From the NCBI GenBank assembly GCA_965221855.1, contig CBDCSV010000004.1, positions 18,665-82,664 on the forward strand: a DNA stretch of 64,000 nucleotides, written 5' to 3'. Shown piece after piece: positions 53,317 through 62,768 of the stretch (its first letter is position 1; each line of letters opens with the position of its first letter). The translations under genes were made by a program, and so were the position numbers. Source of the stretch: JAJDXO01 sp965221855 (lineage in GTDB: Bacteria; Pseudomonadota; Alphaproteobacteria; Rhodospirillales; UBA2165). The notes beneath the pieces were generated by a model. The model saw nothing but the letters and a program-made list of their open reading frames with translations. It had not been told where the DNA came from and did not search any database.

Positions 53317-53877
53317 TCACCGCGTCCGTGTGCCGAAGCGTTTCCCGAGGATGTGATCGACGGAAATCAGCCCGGGGCCTTTCAGGATCAGGTACAGAAA
53401 CATCAGGACCCACAACGTCCTTTGATCCACGATCGCCGCGCCGGAGATATTGTCGAACCAGGCGCCGACGGTTTCCGCGCCGACCTTGTGGAAGGCGATG
53501 TCGACATAGGTCTGCACCGCCACGAAGACGATCATTCCGGCCGCCGCGATCCGCGTGAACAGGCCGATCACGATCAGCAGCGGCAGGATGACCTCGCCGT
53601 AGCTGCCGGCGAGGACGATAAGGTCCCATGGGAAGAACGCAACCTTGGAGGCGTCGTAGCCCGCCGCCTCGATGACCGGCGGGATAATCTGGAAATACGC
53701 CGCATCGGCGATGGAGAACGGGCCGCCTTCGAACTTCGTCAATGCGGAATTGAGGAAGTAGACCAGCAGCACGGCCGCGAAGGCGAGGCGCGCGAGGAGC
53801 CCCATCAGCCAGCGGTCGGCCGCCAGCGACAAGGTCTCCGCAACGCGGCTGTGAAGGGCAATCAGGGACTGGATCAT
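53317..53877 (-). CDS. DoxX-family membrane protein
   Basis: 186-residue protein with four hydrophobic segments (LLARLAFAAVLLVYFLNSAL, GEVILPLLIVIGLFTRIAAA, GMIVFVAVQTYVDIAF, LWVLMFLYLILKGPG). It is last in a bufA-bufB-bufC-doxX run, a common order for bufferin-type clusters. It may help redox or membrane handling of the product, which is inference. ATG 53877 is chosen as the first start of the family region. Confidence 0.88.
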   Translation of the reverse strand: MIQSLIALHSRVAETLSLAADRWLMGLLARLAFAAVLLVYFLNSALTKFEGGPFSIADAAYFQIIPPVIEAAGYDASKVAFFPWDLIVLAGSYGEVILPLLIVIGLFTRIAAAGMIVFVAVQTYVDIAFHKVGAETVGAWFDNISGAAIVDQRTLWVLMFLYLILKGPGLISVDHILGKRFGTRTR

Positions 53878-53903
53878 GGATGCTCCTCTGGGGCGAACCC
53901 CAA

Positions 53904-54731
53904 TCAAATGGCCGAATGGGACCGGGACGGCGTCCGGCCGCTTTCCGCGGCGCCCGGCTTCAGGATTTCGATGAAGGCGCCCGCCTCGAACAGTCCGGCC
54001 AGGTGGGCGGAAAGGTCGAAGACGTCGTCCGCCCGCTCCCCGGCCTCGGCGGCCTCTCCCAGGGTCCGGCCGGCCAGCAGCGCGCCCAGGAAGGGGCCGC
54101 CGCCGGGAGGCAGGATGAAGGTTTCGACCTCGAGGCCCGGCCGGACGATCAGGGCGTCCTCGGAGCGGCTCATATGGACATGGTCCGGAGAAATCTGTCC
54201 CGTACTGGCGCCCCAAAGGGAGACCAGCGGAAACCTCGAGCGGACAAGGGCTACCGACGGGTGCGGCCTTATTCGGACCGACGATACCTCTTCCGCGGGG
54301 ATTTCGCCCAGACGGCCGATCCCGATCGGCGTCGCGTCGGCGGCGTGATGGGACCGGAGGCGCTCGAATTCCAGCCGCGCCACGTCGCCGAGATAAGGCG
54401 TCGAGGCCGCCGGGGGAAACCCATCGAGGAAGTCTCCGAAGCCGGCGCCATAGCGAAACAGCAGCGGCGAGGCCGGCGGCGACCGGCCGGCGAAGACCCT
54501 CGCCGCGGCCCGAAAGAATTCCTCGCCCGCCAGCTTCAGGACGGCCGGAAAAATGTCGGCCAGCGCGTCGATGGCCGCGACGGCGACATTGTTGCGGTAG
54601 ACGTCGAAACGCTTCATTCGCCCTTTGACGCCGGGGGCGCCGCCGGGACGCCGGATTTCGGCCGGCGGCGCCCGCTCCGGGTCCGCCAGCGCGGAAGCGA
54701 AAGCGCGCTGGGTTTCAGCCAGCGACGGCAC
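53904..54731 (-). CDS. DUF2063 (BufC-type) partner protein
   Basis: 275-residue protein. The N-terminal DUF2063 region has LAETQRAFASALADPE and FDVYRNNVAVAAIDALADIFPAV. The Gly-Asp-VARLE helix and the C-terminal winged-helix-like part follow. BufC/TglI-type proteins are the recognition partners of multinuclear iron (MNIO) enzymes and bind the precursor peptide. It overlaps the bufB stop by 17 bp. Confidence 0.85.
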   Translation of the reverse strand: MPSLAETQRAFASALADPERAPPAEIRRPGGAPGVKGRMKRFDVYRNNVAVAAIDALADIFPAVLKLAGEEFFRAAARVFAGRSPPASPLLFRYGAGFGDFLDGFPPAASTPYLGDVARLEFERLRSHHAADATPIGIGRLGEIPAEEVSSVRIRPHPSVALVRSRFPLVSLWGASTGQISPDHVHMSRSEDALIVRPGLEVETFILPPGGGPFLGALLAGRTLGEAAEAGERADDVFDLSAHLAGLFEAGAFIEILKPGAAESGRTPSRSHSAI

Positions 54732-55602
54732 GGCGTGGCTCCTTCCGGCGGGACATCACGCGCTCCGCGGCAAGCGCTTCGTTGAAAAGAGTCTTCCAAT
54801 CCGGCACGTCGGAATCCCATTCGATCAGCGTCGGGATCGGTCCATGGCTTTCCATGACGCGGCCGTAAAGGGCCCAAACGGGATCCGCGACAGGCCCGTC
54901 ATGGGAATCGATCAGGATTTTCGCCCCGGTCTCGTCGCTGTCTTCCGAATGCCCCGCCAGATGAATTTCGCCGACCGCATGCATGGGAAAATCATCGAGA
55001 TAGGATTCCGGGCTGTAACCGTGGTTGGTCGCGGAGACGTAGACGTTGTTCACGTCGAGCAGCAGTCCGCAGCCCGTACGCCGGACGATCCGCGACAGGA
55101 ACTCGGTCTCCGGCATGGCGCTTGTTTCGAACGCAAGATAGGTCGATGGATTTTCCAGCAGCATCCGGCGGCCCAGCGTCTCCTGAACCTCGTCGATGTG
55201 GCCGGAAACCACCCGCAGCGCCTCTTCGGTGTAGGGCACGGGCAGGAGATCGGGGAAATACGCGCCGCCATGGCTGGACCATGCGAGATGTTCCGAAAAC
55301 AAGTCCGGCCGGTAGCGGTCATGCAGCGCCTTCAGACGTGCAAGATGGTCCCGGTCCAGCGGATGCGCCGCGCCAATGGAGAGCCCGACGCCATGAATCG
55401 AAAGGCCGTAGCTTTCGCGAATTCTCGTCAGGTAATGGTGCGGCGGGCCGCCGTCGCCCATGTAGTTTTCGGCATGAACCTCGAACCAGCCGATATCCGG
55501 AAGGCCCGACAGGATGTCGTCATAATGCTGCGGTTTCAGGCTGACGCCCGGCCTCGCCGGCAAATCCCGCAACGGCCTGTCGCTATCGGTGCCAAAAGTC
55601 AT
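54715..55602 (-). CDS. MNIO-family enzyme (DUF692, BufB-type)
   Basis: 295-residue TIM-barrel multinuclear non-haem iron oxygenase. Motifs are WFEVHAENYMGDGGPPHHYL, SIHGVGLSIGAAHPLDRDHL, SEHLAWSSHGGAYFPDLLPVPY, LLLDVNNVYVSATNHGY and EIHLAGHSE, which carry the His/Asp/Glu metal ligands. In characterised bufferin systems this enzyme modifies cysteines of the BufA precursor to thiooxazoles that bind copper. ATG 55602 is used; the long frame to 56109 is a different frame past the gene start. Confidence 0.88.
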   Translation of the reverse strand: MTFGTDSDRPLRDLPARPGVSLKPQHYDDILSGLPDIGWFEVHAENYMGDGGPPHHYLTRIRESYGLSIHGVGLSIGAAHPLDRDHLARLKALHDRYRPDLFSEHLAWSSHGGAYFPDLLPVPYTEEALRVVSGHIDEVQETLGRRMLLENPSTYLAFETSAMPETEFLSRIVRRTGCGLLLDVNNVYVSATNHGYSPESYLDDFPMHAVGEIHLAGHSEDSDETGAKILIDSHDGPVADPVWALYGRVMESHGPIPTLIEWDSDVPDWKTLFNEALAAERVMSRRKEPRRAVAG

Positions 55603-55697
55603 CGCCCATATCCCGCTCGGCGGGTCGGATACCTGGAACCCTGGGAATATTCCCCGTGCGCCGGCCGATGCCGGCACACGGGAATATGAAGGCTGCC

Positions 55698-56033
55698 CTA
55701 CGCTCCCGGAATGTCGCGATCGAGCGGCTTGAGCGAGCCGGTGCGGTTGCCGGGAAGCTTGAATTTGGCGTCGGCCTTTTCGACCCCGTACTTCATGCAG
55801 TCGCCGGCCGGAACCAGGGTCCAGGCGTTGCCCTGGTAGTCGACCTTGGACGTACCGGCGCAGGTCGTGCCCGGACCGGCCTCGCAGCCGTTCTTGCCCG
55901 CAAGGGAAATGCCGTAGCACTTCTCTTTTGCCTGGGCGTATGCCGGTGTGGAAACGGTACCGACGGAGGCCACCGCGAAGGCGACGGCACTGGCGATGGA
56001 AGCCGTTTTGATAATGTTGGAACGCTTGGTCAT
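55698..56033 (-). CDS. Bufferin-type precursor (DUF2282, BufA1-like)
   Basis: 111-residue exported peptide precursor. The signal peptide (TASIASAVAFAVASVGTVST, about residues 10-29) ends near AYAQA. Four cysteines are conserved in BufA1: C39 (KEKCYGIS), C50 (KNGCEAG), C58 (TTCAGTSKVDYQGNA) and C79 (PAGDCMKYG). It is first in the bufA-bufB-bufC-doxX operon. From the family, the modified product is a periplasmic copper-binding metallophore. The region 56034-56240 before the next gene should carry the promoter. Confidence 0.88.
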   Translation of the reverse strand: MTKRSNIIKTASIASAVAFAVASVGTVSTPAYAQAKEKCYGISLAGKNGCEAGPGTTCAGTSKVDYQGNAWTLVPAGDCMKYGVEKADAKFKLPGNRTGSLKPLDRDIPGA

Positions 56034-56241
56034 GGGTCACACTCCTGGTTCGTCGTCGGACAATTTGGAAATTTGAGCGTTTTTCCGAGCGGAGGCCCGA
56101 GCTCACCAATGGTTGATACTATACATTGTCTTTTTCGCGGTGCAAGCGCCGCACGGTCACGATTTTGTGTTTGATCTCCGCTCGCTTTTCCGGGTTCTGC
56201 CCGGCGCGCCCGAAGCAGAGATCGGCGCCCGACAACGGCGG

Positions 56242-57423
56242 CTAGATCGGCTTCTCCAGGCCCAGCCGGATTCGGCCGAACAGGCTGCCGGCGAAATCCC
56301 AGCCGAGGGCGATATGATTCGACGCGGCATGCACGTCCCTGAGGGTGCGCTGAAGATGGTTGCCGGTGCGGGCGCCGCCGCCGCCGGCGGCCTCGAAAAC
56401 AGTATCGACGGCCCGGCGCGCCAGGTTGCAGGCATACGCGCCGTCGCGCATGGCGCAGGCGATATCGTCATTGTCCGCGGCTTCGCCGTCCCGGAGCTTG
56501 TCCATGATCCGGCCCGCCGTTCCCAGCACCATCCGCCGGGCGGCCTCGGCGCCGGCCGATGCGTCCGCGAGGCGCAGCTGCGGCGCCTGCAACTCCTTGA
56601 GCGGGCGGCCCATGGCTTCTCCCGACGCGAGCCGCTCCTCGAAATCCCGGACCGCTCCCGCCGCCGCGCCCACGGGAACCGAGGCCAACGCCAGCTGCGC
56701 CACGCCCCGCTGCGGCATGCGGTAGACATGCCCGGCGTGGAGCCGGCTGCCCGGCGTCTCGCCGCGCCACACCAGGCGCTCGTCCAGGGCGCGGTGGCCG
56801 GGGACGAAGACGTCCTCCAGCCGGATGCTGCACGACCCGGTGGCCGCCATCCCCATGGCCTCCCAGTCGTCGATGATTTTCCGTTCCCCGGCGGGAACCA
56901 GGAACAGGGACAGATGGCCGTCGCGGCCGCCAACCCGCTCGGCCATGGCGCCCAGCAGCGCCCATTCGGCGTAGTGCACGCCGCTGGAAAACCCCCACGT
57001 ACCGGAGAGCCGGTAGCCGCCCTCGGCCTCGACCGCGGAGCCGGTGGGGGCATAGGAAGAGGAGACCAGCGCGTCCGGCGTCTCGCCCCAGACCTCCGCC
57101 TGCGCCTGTTCCGGAAACAGGGAGACATAACAATTGTGCTCGCCGTAGACGTTGGCCACCCAGGCCTGGGAGGCGTCCCCTTCGGCGAGCGTCATGACCG
57201 TTTCGCACAACGCGGTCCAGTCGAGTTCATAGCCGCCGAACCGCCGGGGCTGGCAGATCCTATGGACCCCGGCCTCGATGATGTCGGACACGGTTTCCGG
57301 CGGGACTCGGTGGGCCGCTTCGGCCGCCCGGGCGCGCTCGCGGAACTTCGGCGCGAGACGCCGGGCGCGCTCGACGAGAATTTCGCGGGTTACGCCGCCG
57401 CCGGACGGAGGAGCATCATCCAT
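56242..57423 (-). CDS. Acyl-CoA-dehydrogenase-like flavoprotein (possible monooxygenase)
   Basis: 393-residue flavin enzyme of the acyl-CoA dehydrogenase fold. N-terminal helices (ARRLAPKFRERARAAEAAHR), the beta-barrel YRLSGTWGFSSGVHYAEWAL and the C-terminal helices are in order. The C-terminal HIALGWDFAGSLFGRIRLG resembles flavin-dependent group D monooxygenases (HsaA/HpaB2 type), so hydroxylation is as likely as dehydrogenation. Remnants of a paralogue flank the FkbM gene at 51910-53310. Confidence 0.85.
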   Translation of the reverse strand: MDDAPPSGGGVTREILVERARRLAPKFRERARAAEAAHRVPPETVSDIIEAGVHRICQPRRFGGYELDWTALCETVMTLAEGDASQAWVANVYGEHNCYVSLFPEQAQAEVWGETPDALVSSSYAPTGSAVEAEGGYRLSGTWGFSSGVHYAEWALLGAMAERVGGRDGHLSLFLVPAGERKIIDDWEAMGMAATGSCSIRLEDVFVPGHRALDERLVWRGETPGSRLHAGHVYRMPQRGVAQLALASVPVGAAAGAVRDFEERLASGEAMGRPLKELQAPQLRLADASAGAEAARRMVLGTAGRIMDKLRDGEAADNDDIACAMRDGAYACNLARRAVDTVFEAAGGGGARTGNHLQRTLRDVHAASNHIALGWDFAGSLFGRIRLGLEKPI

Positions 57424-57514
57424 CCCGCGAGCGTAGAGCGTGACGGTTCCATTGGGAAGCGCATCCGGCGTTTTGGAAGCCGTTCGCGCAGGCCCTCACT
57501 CTCATTTCTTTGAG

Positions 57515-57654
57515 CCCCTCACCCTGACCCTCTCCCCCTGGAGAAGGGGGAGAGGGGACTACTCTCTAACCCTCGCCCCCCGAAGGGGGGAGAGGGATGC
57601 GGAGGCTTGGCGAGCCTGCGAGCCTTAGCCGTAGCTGGGTGAGGGGGAAATTCC
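57515..57654. repeat. Dispersed palindromic intergenic repeat, copy 3
   Basis: CCCTCACCCTGACCCTCTCC opens the copy and AGCTGGGTGAGGGGGAAATT closes it. Internal arms CTCCCCCTGGAG / AAGGGGGAGAGGGG pair. It lies between the acyl-CoA-dehydrogenase-like gene and the ligase fusion gene, near-identical to copy 1. Confidence 0.85.
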
Positions 57655-57698
57655 TGAATGCCCCGAACAAAGCCGCTCCGGCCATTTGCCCCGGCTTC

Positions 57699-60581
57699 TC
57701 AATCTTCGGGGGGCGGCGGATAGATCATTTCGTGGGCGAGGTCGGGCTCGCCCACATGGCGCAGCATCTCGGCGCGGACCCGGTCGCGCAGTTCGACCGC
57801 CGCGTCCCAATCGGATAAGGCTTCGCCGCCCCCCGCCGGGCGCGGCGCCTGGGCCGGCAGAACCTCGACCCGGATGGGATAGGGCCTGAGCAGGACGGCG
57901 CCGTCCCGGAGCGCCGACCGGCTGCCGCGAATGACCACCGGCACGACCGGCGCGCCGGCGGCGACGGCGGCGGCGAAGGCGCCCATGCGGAAGGGCAGCA
58001 GTCCGGGCATCCGGCTCAAGGTGCCTTCCGGGAAATAGACCAGGGGCCGGCCCCGGCGGATGGCGGCGGCGAGCCGGTCCGCGTCGGCCGCCCCTTGGGC
58101 CCGGTCGAAGCGCTCCACGAAAGCCGTCCCCAACCGTTTGAGGAACGTGCCGGCGACGAGCTGGGAGGCGAGTTCGCCCTTGGCGACGAAGCACAGGCGT
58201 CCCGGCAGGGACGAGAGCAGGACCGGGCCGTCCAGATAGCTCGAATGGTTGGCCGCGATGACGAAGGCGCCTTCAGGGGGAAGGTTCTCCATCCCGCCGG
58301 CGGTGATCCGCATGGCGGTGAGGGCGCGGATCAGCCGCAGCCCGATCCGGGCGATGGCCAGGCCCCATCCGGCGGACGGCGCCATTGCGACCAGCAGCCA
58401 CGCCGGGACGGCGACGGCGAGGAGAACGAGCCCGGCCCAGGCGCCGTAGAGCATGGATCCGGTCCGCGCGCCCCAGCGCCGGGCCAGTCCGGGGAGGGCG
58501 GCCAGCGCAAGCCGGACAAGCTGCATCCGGACGCTGCCCGGCGCCGATCCCGCCTCGCCCTTGAGGTAGAGCGTCCGCGCCGCCTGCCGCCGGATTTTGC
58601 CGCTGGACGTCTTGGGGACCGAGCGCGGCGGAACCAGGACGATGTCGTCCGGCGGCGTGCCCACGAGATCGGCCGACAATCCGGTGATCTCGCTCTTGAT
58701 CGCCTGCCGGCGGGCCTCGTCCCGGTGCCGGGATTCCGCCAGGACGACCAGACGCTCGGTTTCGGTGTCCGGATCCGGCGCGCCGAACACCGCCACGTTG
58801 CCCCGCTGAACGCCTTCGAGTTCGCCGATGGCGTTTTCCAGTTCGGCCGGAAAGATGTTGCGCCCGGCCCGGACGATCATGTCCTTGGCCCGGCCGGTGA
58901 TGAACAGCTCGCCGCCGGCCATGAAACCGAGATCGCCGCTGTCGAGCCAGTCGCCCCTGTCGCCCCCGTCCCCCTTGAACATTTCGGCGTTCCTGTCGGG
59001 CCGGCGGAGATACCCGGATGTGGCGCTCGGCCCCTGGAACTGGACATGGCCCTCGTGCCGGTCCGGCAGCTCCCGGCCGTCCGCGCCGGCGATGCGGATC
59101 TGATGGCCCGGCAGCGGGACGCCGCAGCTCGGCAGGCGGACGGCCCCGGCCGCGTCCTCGCCGACAGATGAGGCGACCCCGCCGCTCATCAGCCGGTCCC
59201 GGTCGACGGCCTCGATCCGGGGACCCCGTCCAAGGGGCGGGAAGGCGAGGCCGACGGAATTTTCCGCGAGGCCATAGACCGGCATCATCGCCTCGCGCCG
59301 GAAACCGCACGGGGCGAACCGCTCGCAGAAGGCGTCCATGGTCGCCGGACTGACCGTCTCGGCGCCGTTGAACGCCACCCGCCAGCTCGACAGGTCCAGA
59401 TCGTCCAGAACGTCGTCGGGAATTCGCCTGATGCAGGCTTCGTAGGCGAAGTTGGGCGCGCCGGAAATCGTGCCGCCGTATTCGCTGACGGCGCTCAGCC
59501 AGCGCTGCGGGCGGGCGAGGAACGTCAGCGGCGACATCAGCACCAACGGGATGCCGTGCACCAGACTGCCGAGCCAGGCGCCGATCAGCCCCATATCGTG
59601 ATAGAGCGGCAGCCAGCTCACGAACACGTCGTCCGGCCCGGCCTCCAGGACCCGGCCCATGGCGCGGATGTTGGCCAGCAGGTTGGCGTGGGTGAGGACG
59701 ACGCCCTTGGGATCGCCGGTGCTGCCCGACGTGTACTGGATGAACGCCGTATCGCCGGCCCCGGCCCGGTAGCGGAGGGGCGTCCGGGCGGCCCCGGCGG
59801 CCGGCTCGCCGATCAGTTCATCGGCGGTCGTCACATGGCTCAGGGTGGGAATCAGCGAGGCGAGCAGGGGCGCGAACCGCTCCGCCCCGGGGTCGGTGAT
59901 CACCACCCTGGCGCGGCAGTTGCCGCCGATCTTCGCTTGGCGGCGGAGATGCTCCTCGATCTGCGCCGCCCGCGCCGGCGGATAGACCGGCACCGGGACG
60001 CCGCCCGCCAGCAGAACGCCCATGAAGCTCGCGAAGTAGTCCTCGCCGGTGGGCAGCATCAGCATGACCGTTTCGGCGGGCGCCAGCCCGAGACCGGCGA
60101 GCCCGGCCGCCAGCCGCGCCGCACGGTCGAGCAGCCCGCCGTATTCGATTTCCACGGCCTGGCCCTGATCGTCGAGAAGGCGGATGTGGGTGCTGCCGCC
60201 GTGATTGTCCGCCTGCCACCGAAGGGCGTCGATCAGGGTTTCCACATGGCCCGGCACAAGGCGGCCCGCGCCGGGGGAAAGGCCGGTTTGCGGTGCGGGA
60301 ACGGCCCCGGGCGGCGGCGGCGCGGTTCCGAGGCCCCGGACGAGATCGCGCGGGGTCTCCGCCTCGGCCAGCAGCGCCTCCGGGAACGAACAATCGAACC
60401 GGGCTTCGATCCGGCTCAGCAGCTCCATCCGCGCCAGGCTGTCGAACCCGAGGTCCCGCTCCAGCGACGAATCCAGGCGCACCTCGGGGGACCGGGCGCC
60501 CGCGCCGAGCTCCCTGCTCATCGCCGCGATCAATTCGAGGAGGGCTTCGTCGCGCCCGGGCGGTTGTTCGGCGGTGGACAT
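57699..60581 (-). CDS. Fusion: acyl-carrier domain, fatty acyl-AMP ligase, acyltransferase
   Basis: 960-residue multidomain protein. Residues 12-75 form an acyl-carrier-like domain with the phosphopantetheine Ser in GFDSLARMELLSRIEARF (Ser48). An AMP-forming ligase follows: YTSGSTGDPKGVVLTHANLL (P-loop), SWLPLYHDMGLIGAWLG, YGLAENSVGLAFPP, and KTSSGKIRRQAART near 650. The C-terminal third is a PlsC-type 1-acylglycerol-3-phosphate acyltransferase with NHSSYLDGP (His-x4-Asp) and VYFPEGTLSRM. The ligase is closer to fatty acyl-AMP ligases than to CoA ligases, by its SWLPLYHDMGLIG and GLAENS motifs. It may load, activate and transfer an acyl chain to a lysolipid. Confidence 0.88.
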   Translation of the reverse strand: MSTAEQPPGRDEALLELIAAMSRELGAGARSPEVRLDSSLERDLGFDSLARMELLSRIEARFDCSFPEALLAEAETPRDLVRGLGTAPPPPGAVPAPQTGLSPGAGRLVPGHVETLIDALRWQADNHGGSTHIRLLDDQGQAVEIEYGGLLDRAARLAAGLAGLGLAPAETVMLMLPTGEDYFASFMGVLLAGGVPVPVYPPARAAQIEEHLRRQAKIGGNCRARVVITDPGAERFAPLLASLIPTLSHVTTADELIGEPAAGAARTPLRYRAGAGDTAFIQYTSGSTGDPKGVVLTHANLLANIRAMGRVLEAGPDDVFVSWLPLYHDMGLIGAWLGSLVHGIPLVLMSPLTFLARPQRWLSAVSEYGGTISGAPNFAYEACIRRIPDDVLDDLDLSSWRVAFNGAETVSPATMDAFCERFAPCGFRREAMMPVYGLAENSVGLAFPPLGRGPRIEAVDRDRLMSGGVASSVGEDAAGAVRLPSCGVPLPGHQIRIAGADGRELPDRHEGHVQFQGPSATSGYLRRPDRNAEMFKGDGGDRGDWLDSGDLGFMAGGELFITGRAKDMIVRAGRNIFPAELENAIGELEGVQRGNVAVFGAPDPDTETERLVVLAESRHRDEARRQAIKSEITGLSADLVGTPPDDIVLVPPRSVPKTSSGKIRRQAARTLYLKGEAGSAPGSVRMQLVRLALAALPGLARRWGARTGSMLYGAWAGLVLLAVAVPAWLLVAMAPSAGWGLAIARIGLRLIRALTAMRITAGGMENLPPEGAFVIAANHSSYLDGPVLLSSLPGRLCFVAKGELASQLVAGTFLKRLGTAFVERFDRAQGAADADRLAAAIRRGRPLVYFPEGTLSRMPGLLPFRMGAFAAAVAAGAPVVPVVIRGSRSALRDGAVLLRPYPIRVEVLPAQAPRPAGGGEALSDWDAAVELRDRVRAEMLRHVGEPDLAHEMIYPPPPED

Positions 60582-60711
60582 CTCAGGCCCATTATGACGC
60601 CTCGCGCGGCGCCTGTCCGTTCCTCCGAGTCGAACGAGGGTCCGGACCCGATTAGGGGAGTCCCGCTTTCACGCCGCCTGACCCTAACGGGGGCGAGGGA
60701 GTTTCGGTGGT

Positions 60712-60887
60712 GTCCCCTCTCCCCCTTCTTCAGGGGGAGAGGGTCAGGGTGAGGGGGTAGCGGATGAAATGGAAATTCCCCCTCACCCAGCTACGGCTAG
60801 GCTCGCTGTTCGCTCGCCAACTCGGTCAATCCCCGGAGGGGAATGACCTTATCTCCGCATCCCTCTCCCCCTGAAAGGGGGCGAGGG
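60712..60887. repeat. Dispersed palindromic intergenic repeat, copy 4 (inverted)
   Basis: TCCCCCTTCTTCAGGGGGAG pairs internally; CCCCCTCACCCAGCTACGGC is the inverted end seen in copies 1-3. Further blocks, including AATGACCTTATCTCCGCATC, match copy 2 inverted. It fills most of the 345-bp gap upstream of the ligase fusion gene and downstream of the binding-protein gene. Confidence 0.85.
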
Positions 60888-60926
60888 AATTCGATATGGC
60901 GACGGCGGCTCAATCGAGGCCGGAGC

Positions 60927-62606
60927 CTAGTTGGATACGGCCCGCCAGTTTTCGATCCACAGGGTGGTCGCCGCCTGGTGGCCGGTGGGCGTCACGCCGG
61001 TGAGCCACTTGGGCATGATGAAGGTGTTGGCGCGGAAATACAGCGGGATCACCGGCAGTTCCGTCGCGTAGAGCTTCTGGAATCGGTGCCATAGTTTCTC
61101 CCGTTTGGCCCGGTCGAGCTCCACCTCGATCTCCTCGATCAGCCGGTCCGCGTCGGCATTCCTGAAGCCGGTGTAATTCTGGCCGCCCCAGTTGTTTTCG
61201 GCCGTCGGGATGTGGTCCGAATGGAGCGTCGTCCTGGGCACGCTCTCCGGCGCCGAGATCCAGGCGAACATGGCCATGGCGGTGAACCGCCGCTGGCTCA
61301 CGGTCTGGCCGAAAAACACCCGCGGCGGCTGATTGCGGATCTTGACCTCGATGCCCGCCTGCCGCCATTGGCTCTGGAGCACCTGCTGGACCAGTTCGCG
61401 GGTGCGGTTTCCGACGGTGGTCATGATTTCGAAGGTGAGGCGCTCGCCCTTGGCGTTGTGACGGATGCCCCGGCGCTTGACCGGCCAGCCCGCCTCGTCG
61501 AGCAGCCGCCCGGCGCGGGCCGGGTCGAACGGCCATTTGGGCACCTTCGGGTCCGCCACCCAATCCAGGGGATTGACGTTGCTGTCGGCCACCGGCTGCT
61601 GGCCTTCGAACAGCTGTTCGGAGAGCGCGCCGCGGTCGATGGACAGGATCAGCGCCTCGCGGACCCGCCTGTCCCGGAGGATCGGATTGTCGAGATTGAG
61701 GTCGATGTGCTCATAGATCAGGCCGGGCTTGAACACCACCCGGTAGCGGTCTCCGTGGCGCTTCTTGAATGCCAGGCCCTGGTCGATGCTCAGGCCGATC
61801 TGCCCGGCGATCATGTCGATGTCGCCGGACAGCAGGTTGGCCTCGATGGCCGCGGTGTTCTGGATCGAGCGCACCACCACCCGCCGGAAATGGGGCTTGG
61901 CCCCCGCCCAGTGGGGGTTGGGCGTCAGGATCACCCGTTCGCCGGCCTTGACCTCCGAGATGACGTAGGGGCCGAAATACAGTCCGGGATTGGCCGGGTC
62001 CCGGTCGAACAGGGTCCGGTTGCGGTACTCGGCCGGGTTCTCCCGGAACACCTCGCGGTCGAGGTGCGCCGGCAGGATGTTCAACAGCAGGGAATTGTAC
62101 TCGAACGTCACCTTGTCGTAGTGGAAGGTGACGGTGTGATCGTCCGGGGCGGCGACCTTGTAGGCGCGCCGGTAGAATTCGAGGCCGGCCACGCCGGCTT
62201 TGGGATGGCGGCCCACCTCCCAGGTAAAGATCACGTCCCTAGCGGTGAGGGGCGTCCCGTCGCCCCATTTGAGGTTCGGGTCGAGCTTGTACGTCACCGC
62301 GATGCCGTCCTTGCCGTCCGGCGTCTTCTCGCGCACCGCGCCGCCGTTCTCCAATGTCGGCATTTCGGTGCACATGAGGCAAATCTTGTTCCAATCGGGT
62401 CCGTAGGAGGTGATCGGCCGCCGGGTCGCGCCCATGATGTAGGACTTGGCCATCATGGAATCGATGTTCGGGTGGAAGGTGGACGGGAACTGGGTCATCC
62501 CGATCACCAATTCGTCCCTGGTCTCGTCCTTGGCCTCGGCGTTCACCGGCAGGATCGAGCCCGCGGCGAGGGCCACAGCGGCGGCGGCAATAATCGTCTT
62601 TCGCAT
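60927..62606 (-). CDS. Extracellular solute-binding protein (peptide ABC type, family 5)
   Basis: 559-residue periplasmic binding protein with an N-terminal signal peptide (TIIAAAAVALAAGSILPVNA). The SBP family 5 core shows LKWGDGTPLTARDVIFTWE and PAEYRNRTLFDRDPANPGLY, then the NPHWAGAKPHFRRV and FNPARAG-like (WPFDPARAGRLLDEAGWP) motifs. Partner permeases and ATPases of the same class are encoded on the same strand at 43551-47461, with 13 kb of other DNA between. It may serve that transporter. Confidence 0.9.
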   Translation of the reverse strand: MRKTIIAAAAVALAAGSILPVNAEAKDETRDELVIGMTQFPSTFHPNIDSMMAKSYIMGATRRPITSYGPDWNKICLMCTEMPTLENGGAVREKTPDGKDGIAVTYKLDPNLKWGDGTPLTARDVIFTWEVGRHPKAGVAGLEFYRRAYKVAAPDDHTVTFHYDKVTFEYNSLLLNILPAHLDREVFRENPAEYRNRTLFDRDPANPGLYFGPYVISEVKAGERVILTPNPHWAGAKPHFRRVVVRSIQNTAAIEANLLSGDIDMIAGQIGLSIDQGLAFKKRHGDRYRVVFKPGLIYEHIDLNLDNPILRDRRVREALILSIDRGALSEQLFEGQQPVADSNVNPLDWVADPKVPKWPFDPARAGRLLDEAGWPVKRRGIRHNAKGERLTFEIMTTVGNRTRELVQQVLQSQWRQAGIEVKIRNQPPRVFFGQTVSQRRFTAMAMFAWISAPESVPRTTLHSDHIPTAENNWGGQNYTGFRNADADRLIEEIEVELDRAKREKLWHRFQKLYATELPVIPLYFRANTFIMPKWLTGVTPTGHQAATTLWIENWRAVSN

Positions 62607-62768
62607 GGGCCGAGATTAGCCGCGTGAATTCCGGAGGTCCATCATGCGGTGAGATGATGTCGTCCTATCTGGCCCTTCGATCAAGCATGCGTGATCGGCG
62701 ACTGCGGCGAACGCCGGATCGCGTTATAATCTGCGGGTCCACATGCGGTCCAAAGGGAGATCAAAGGC

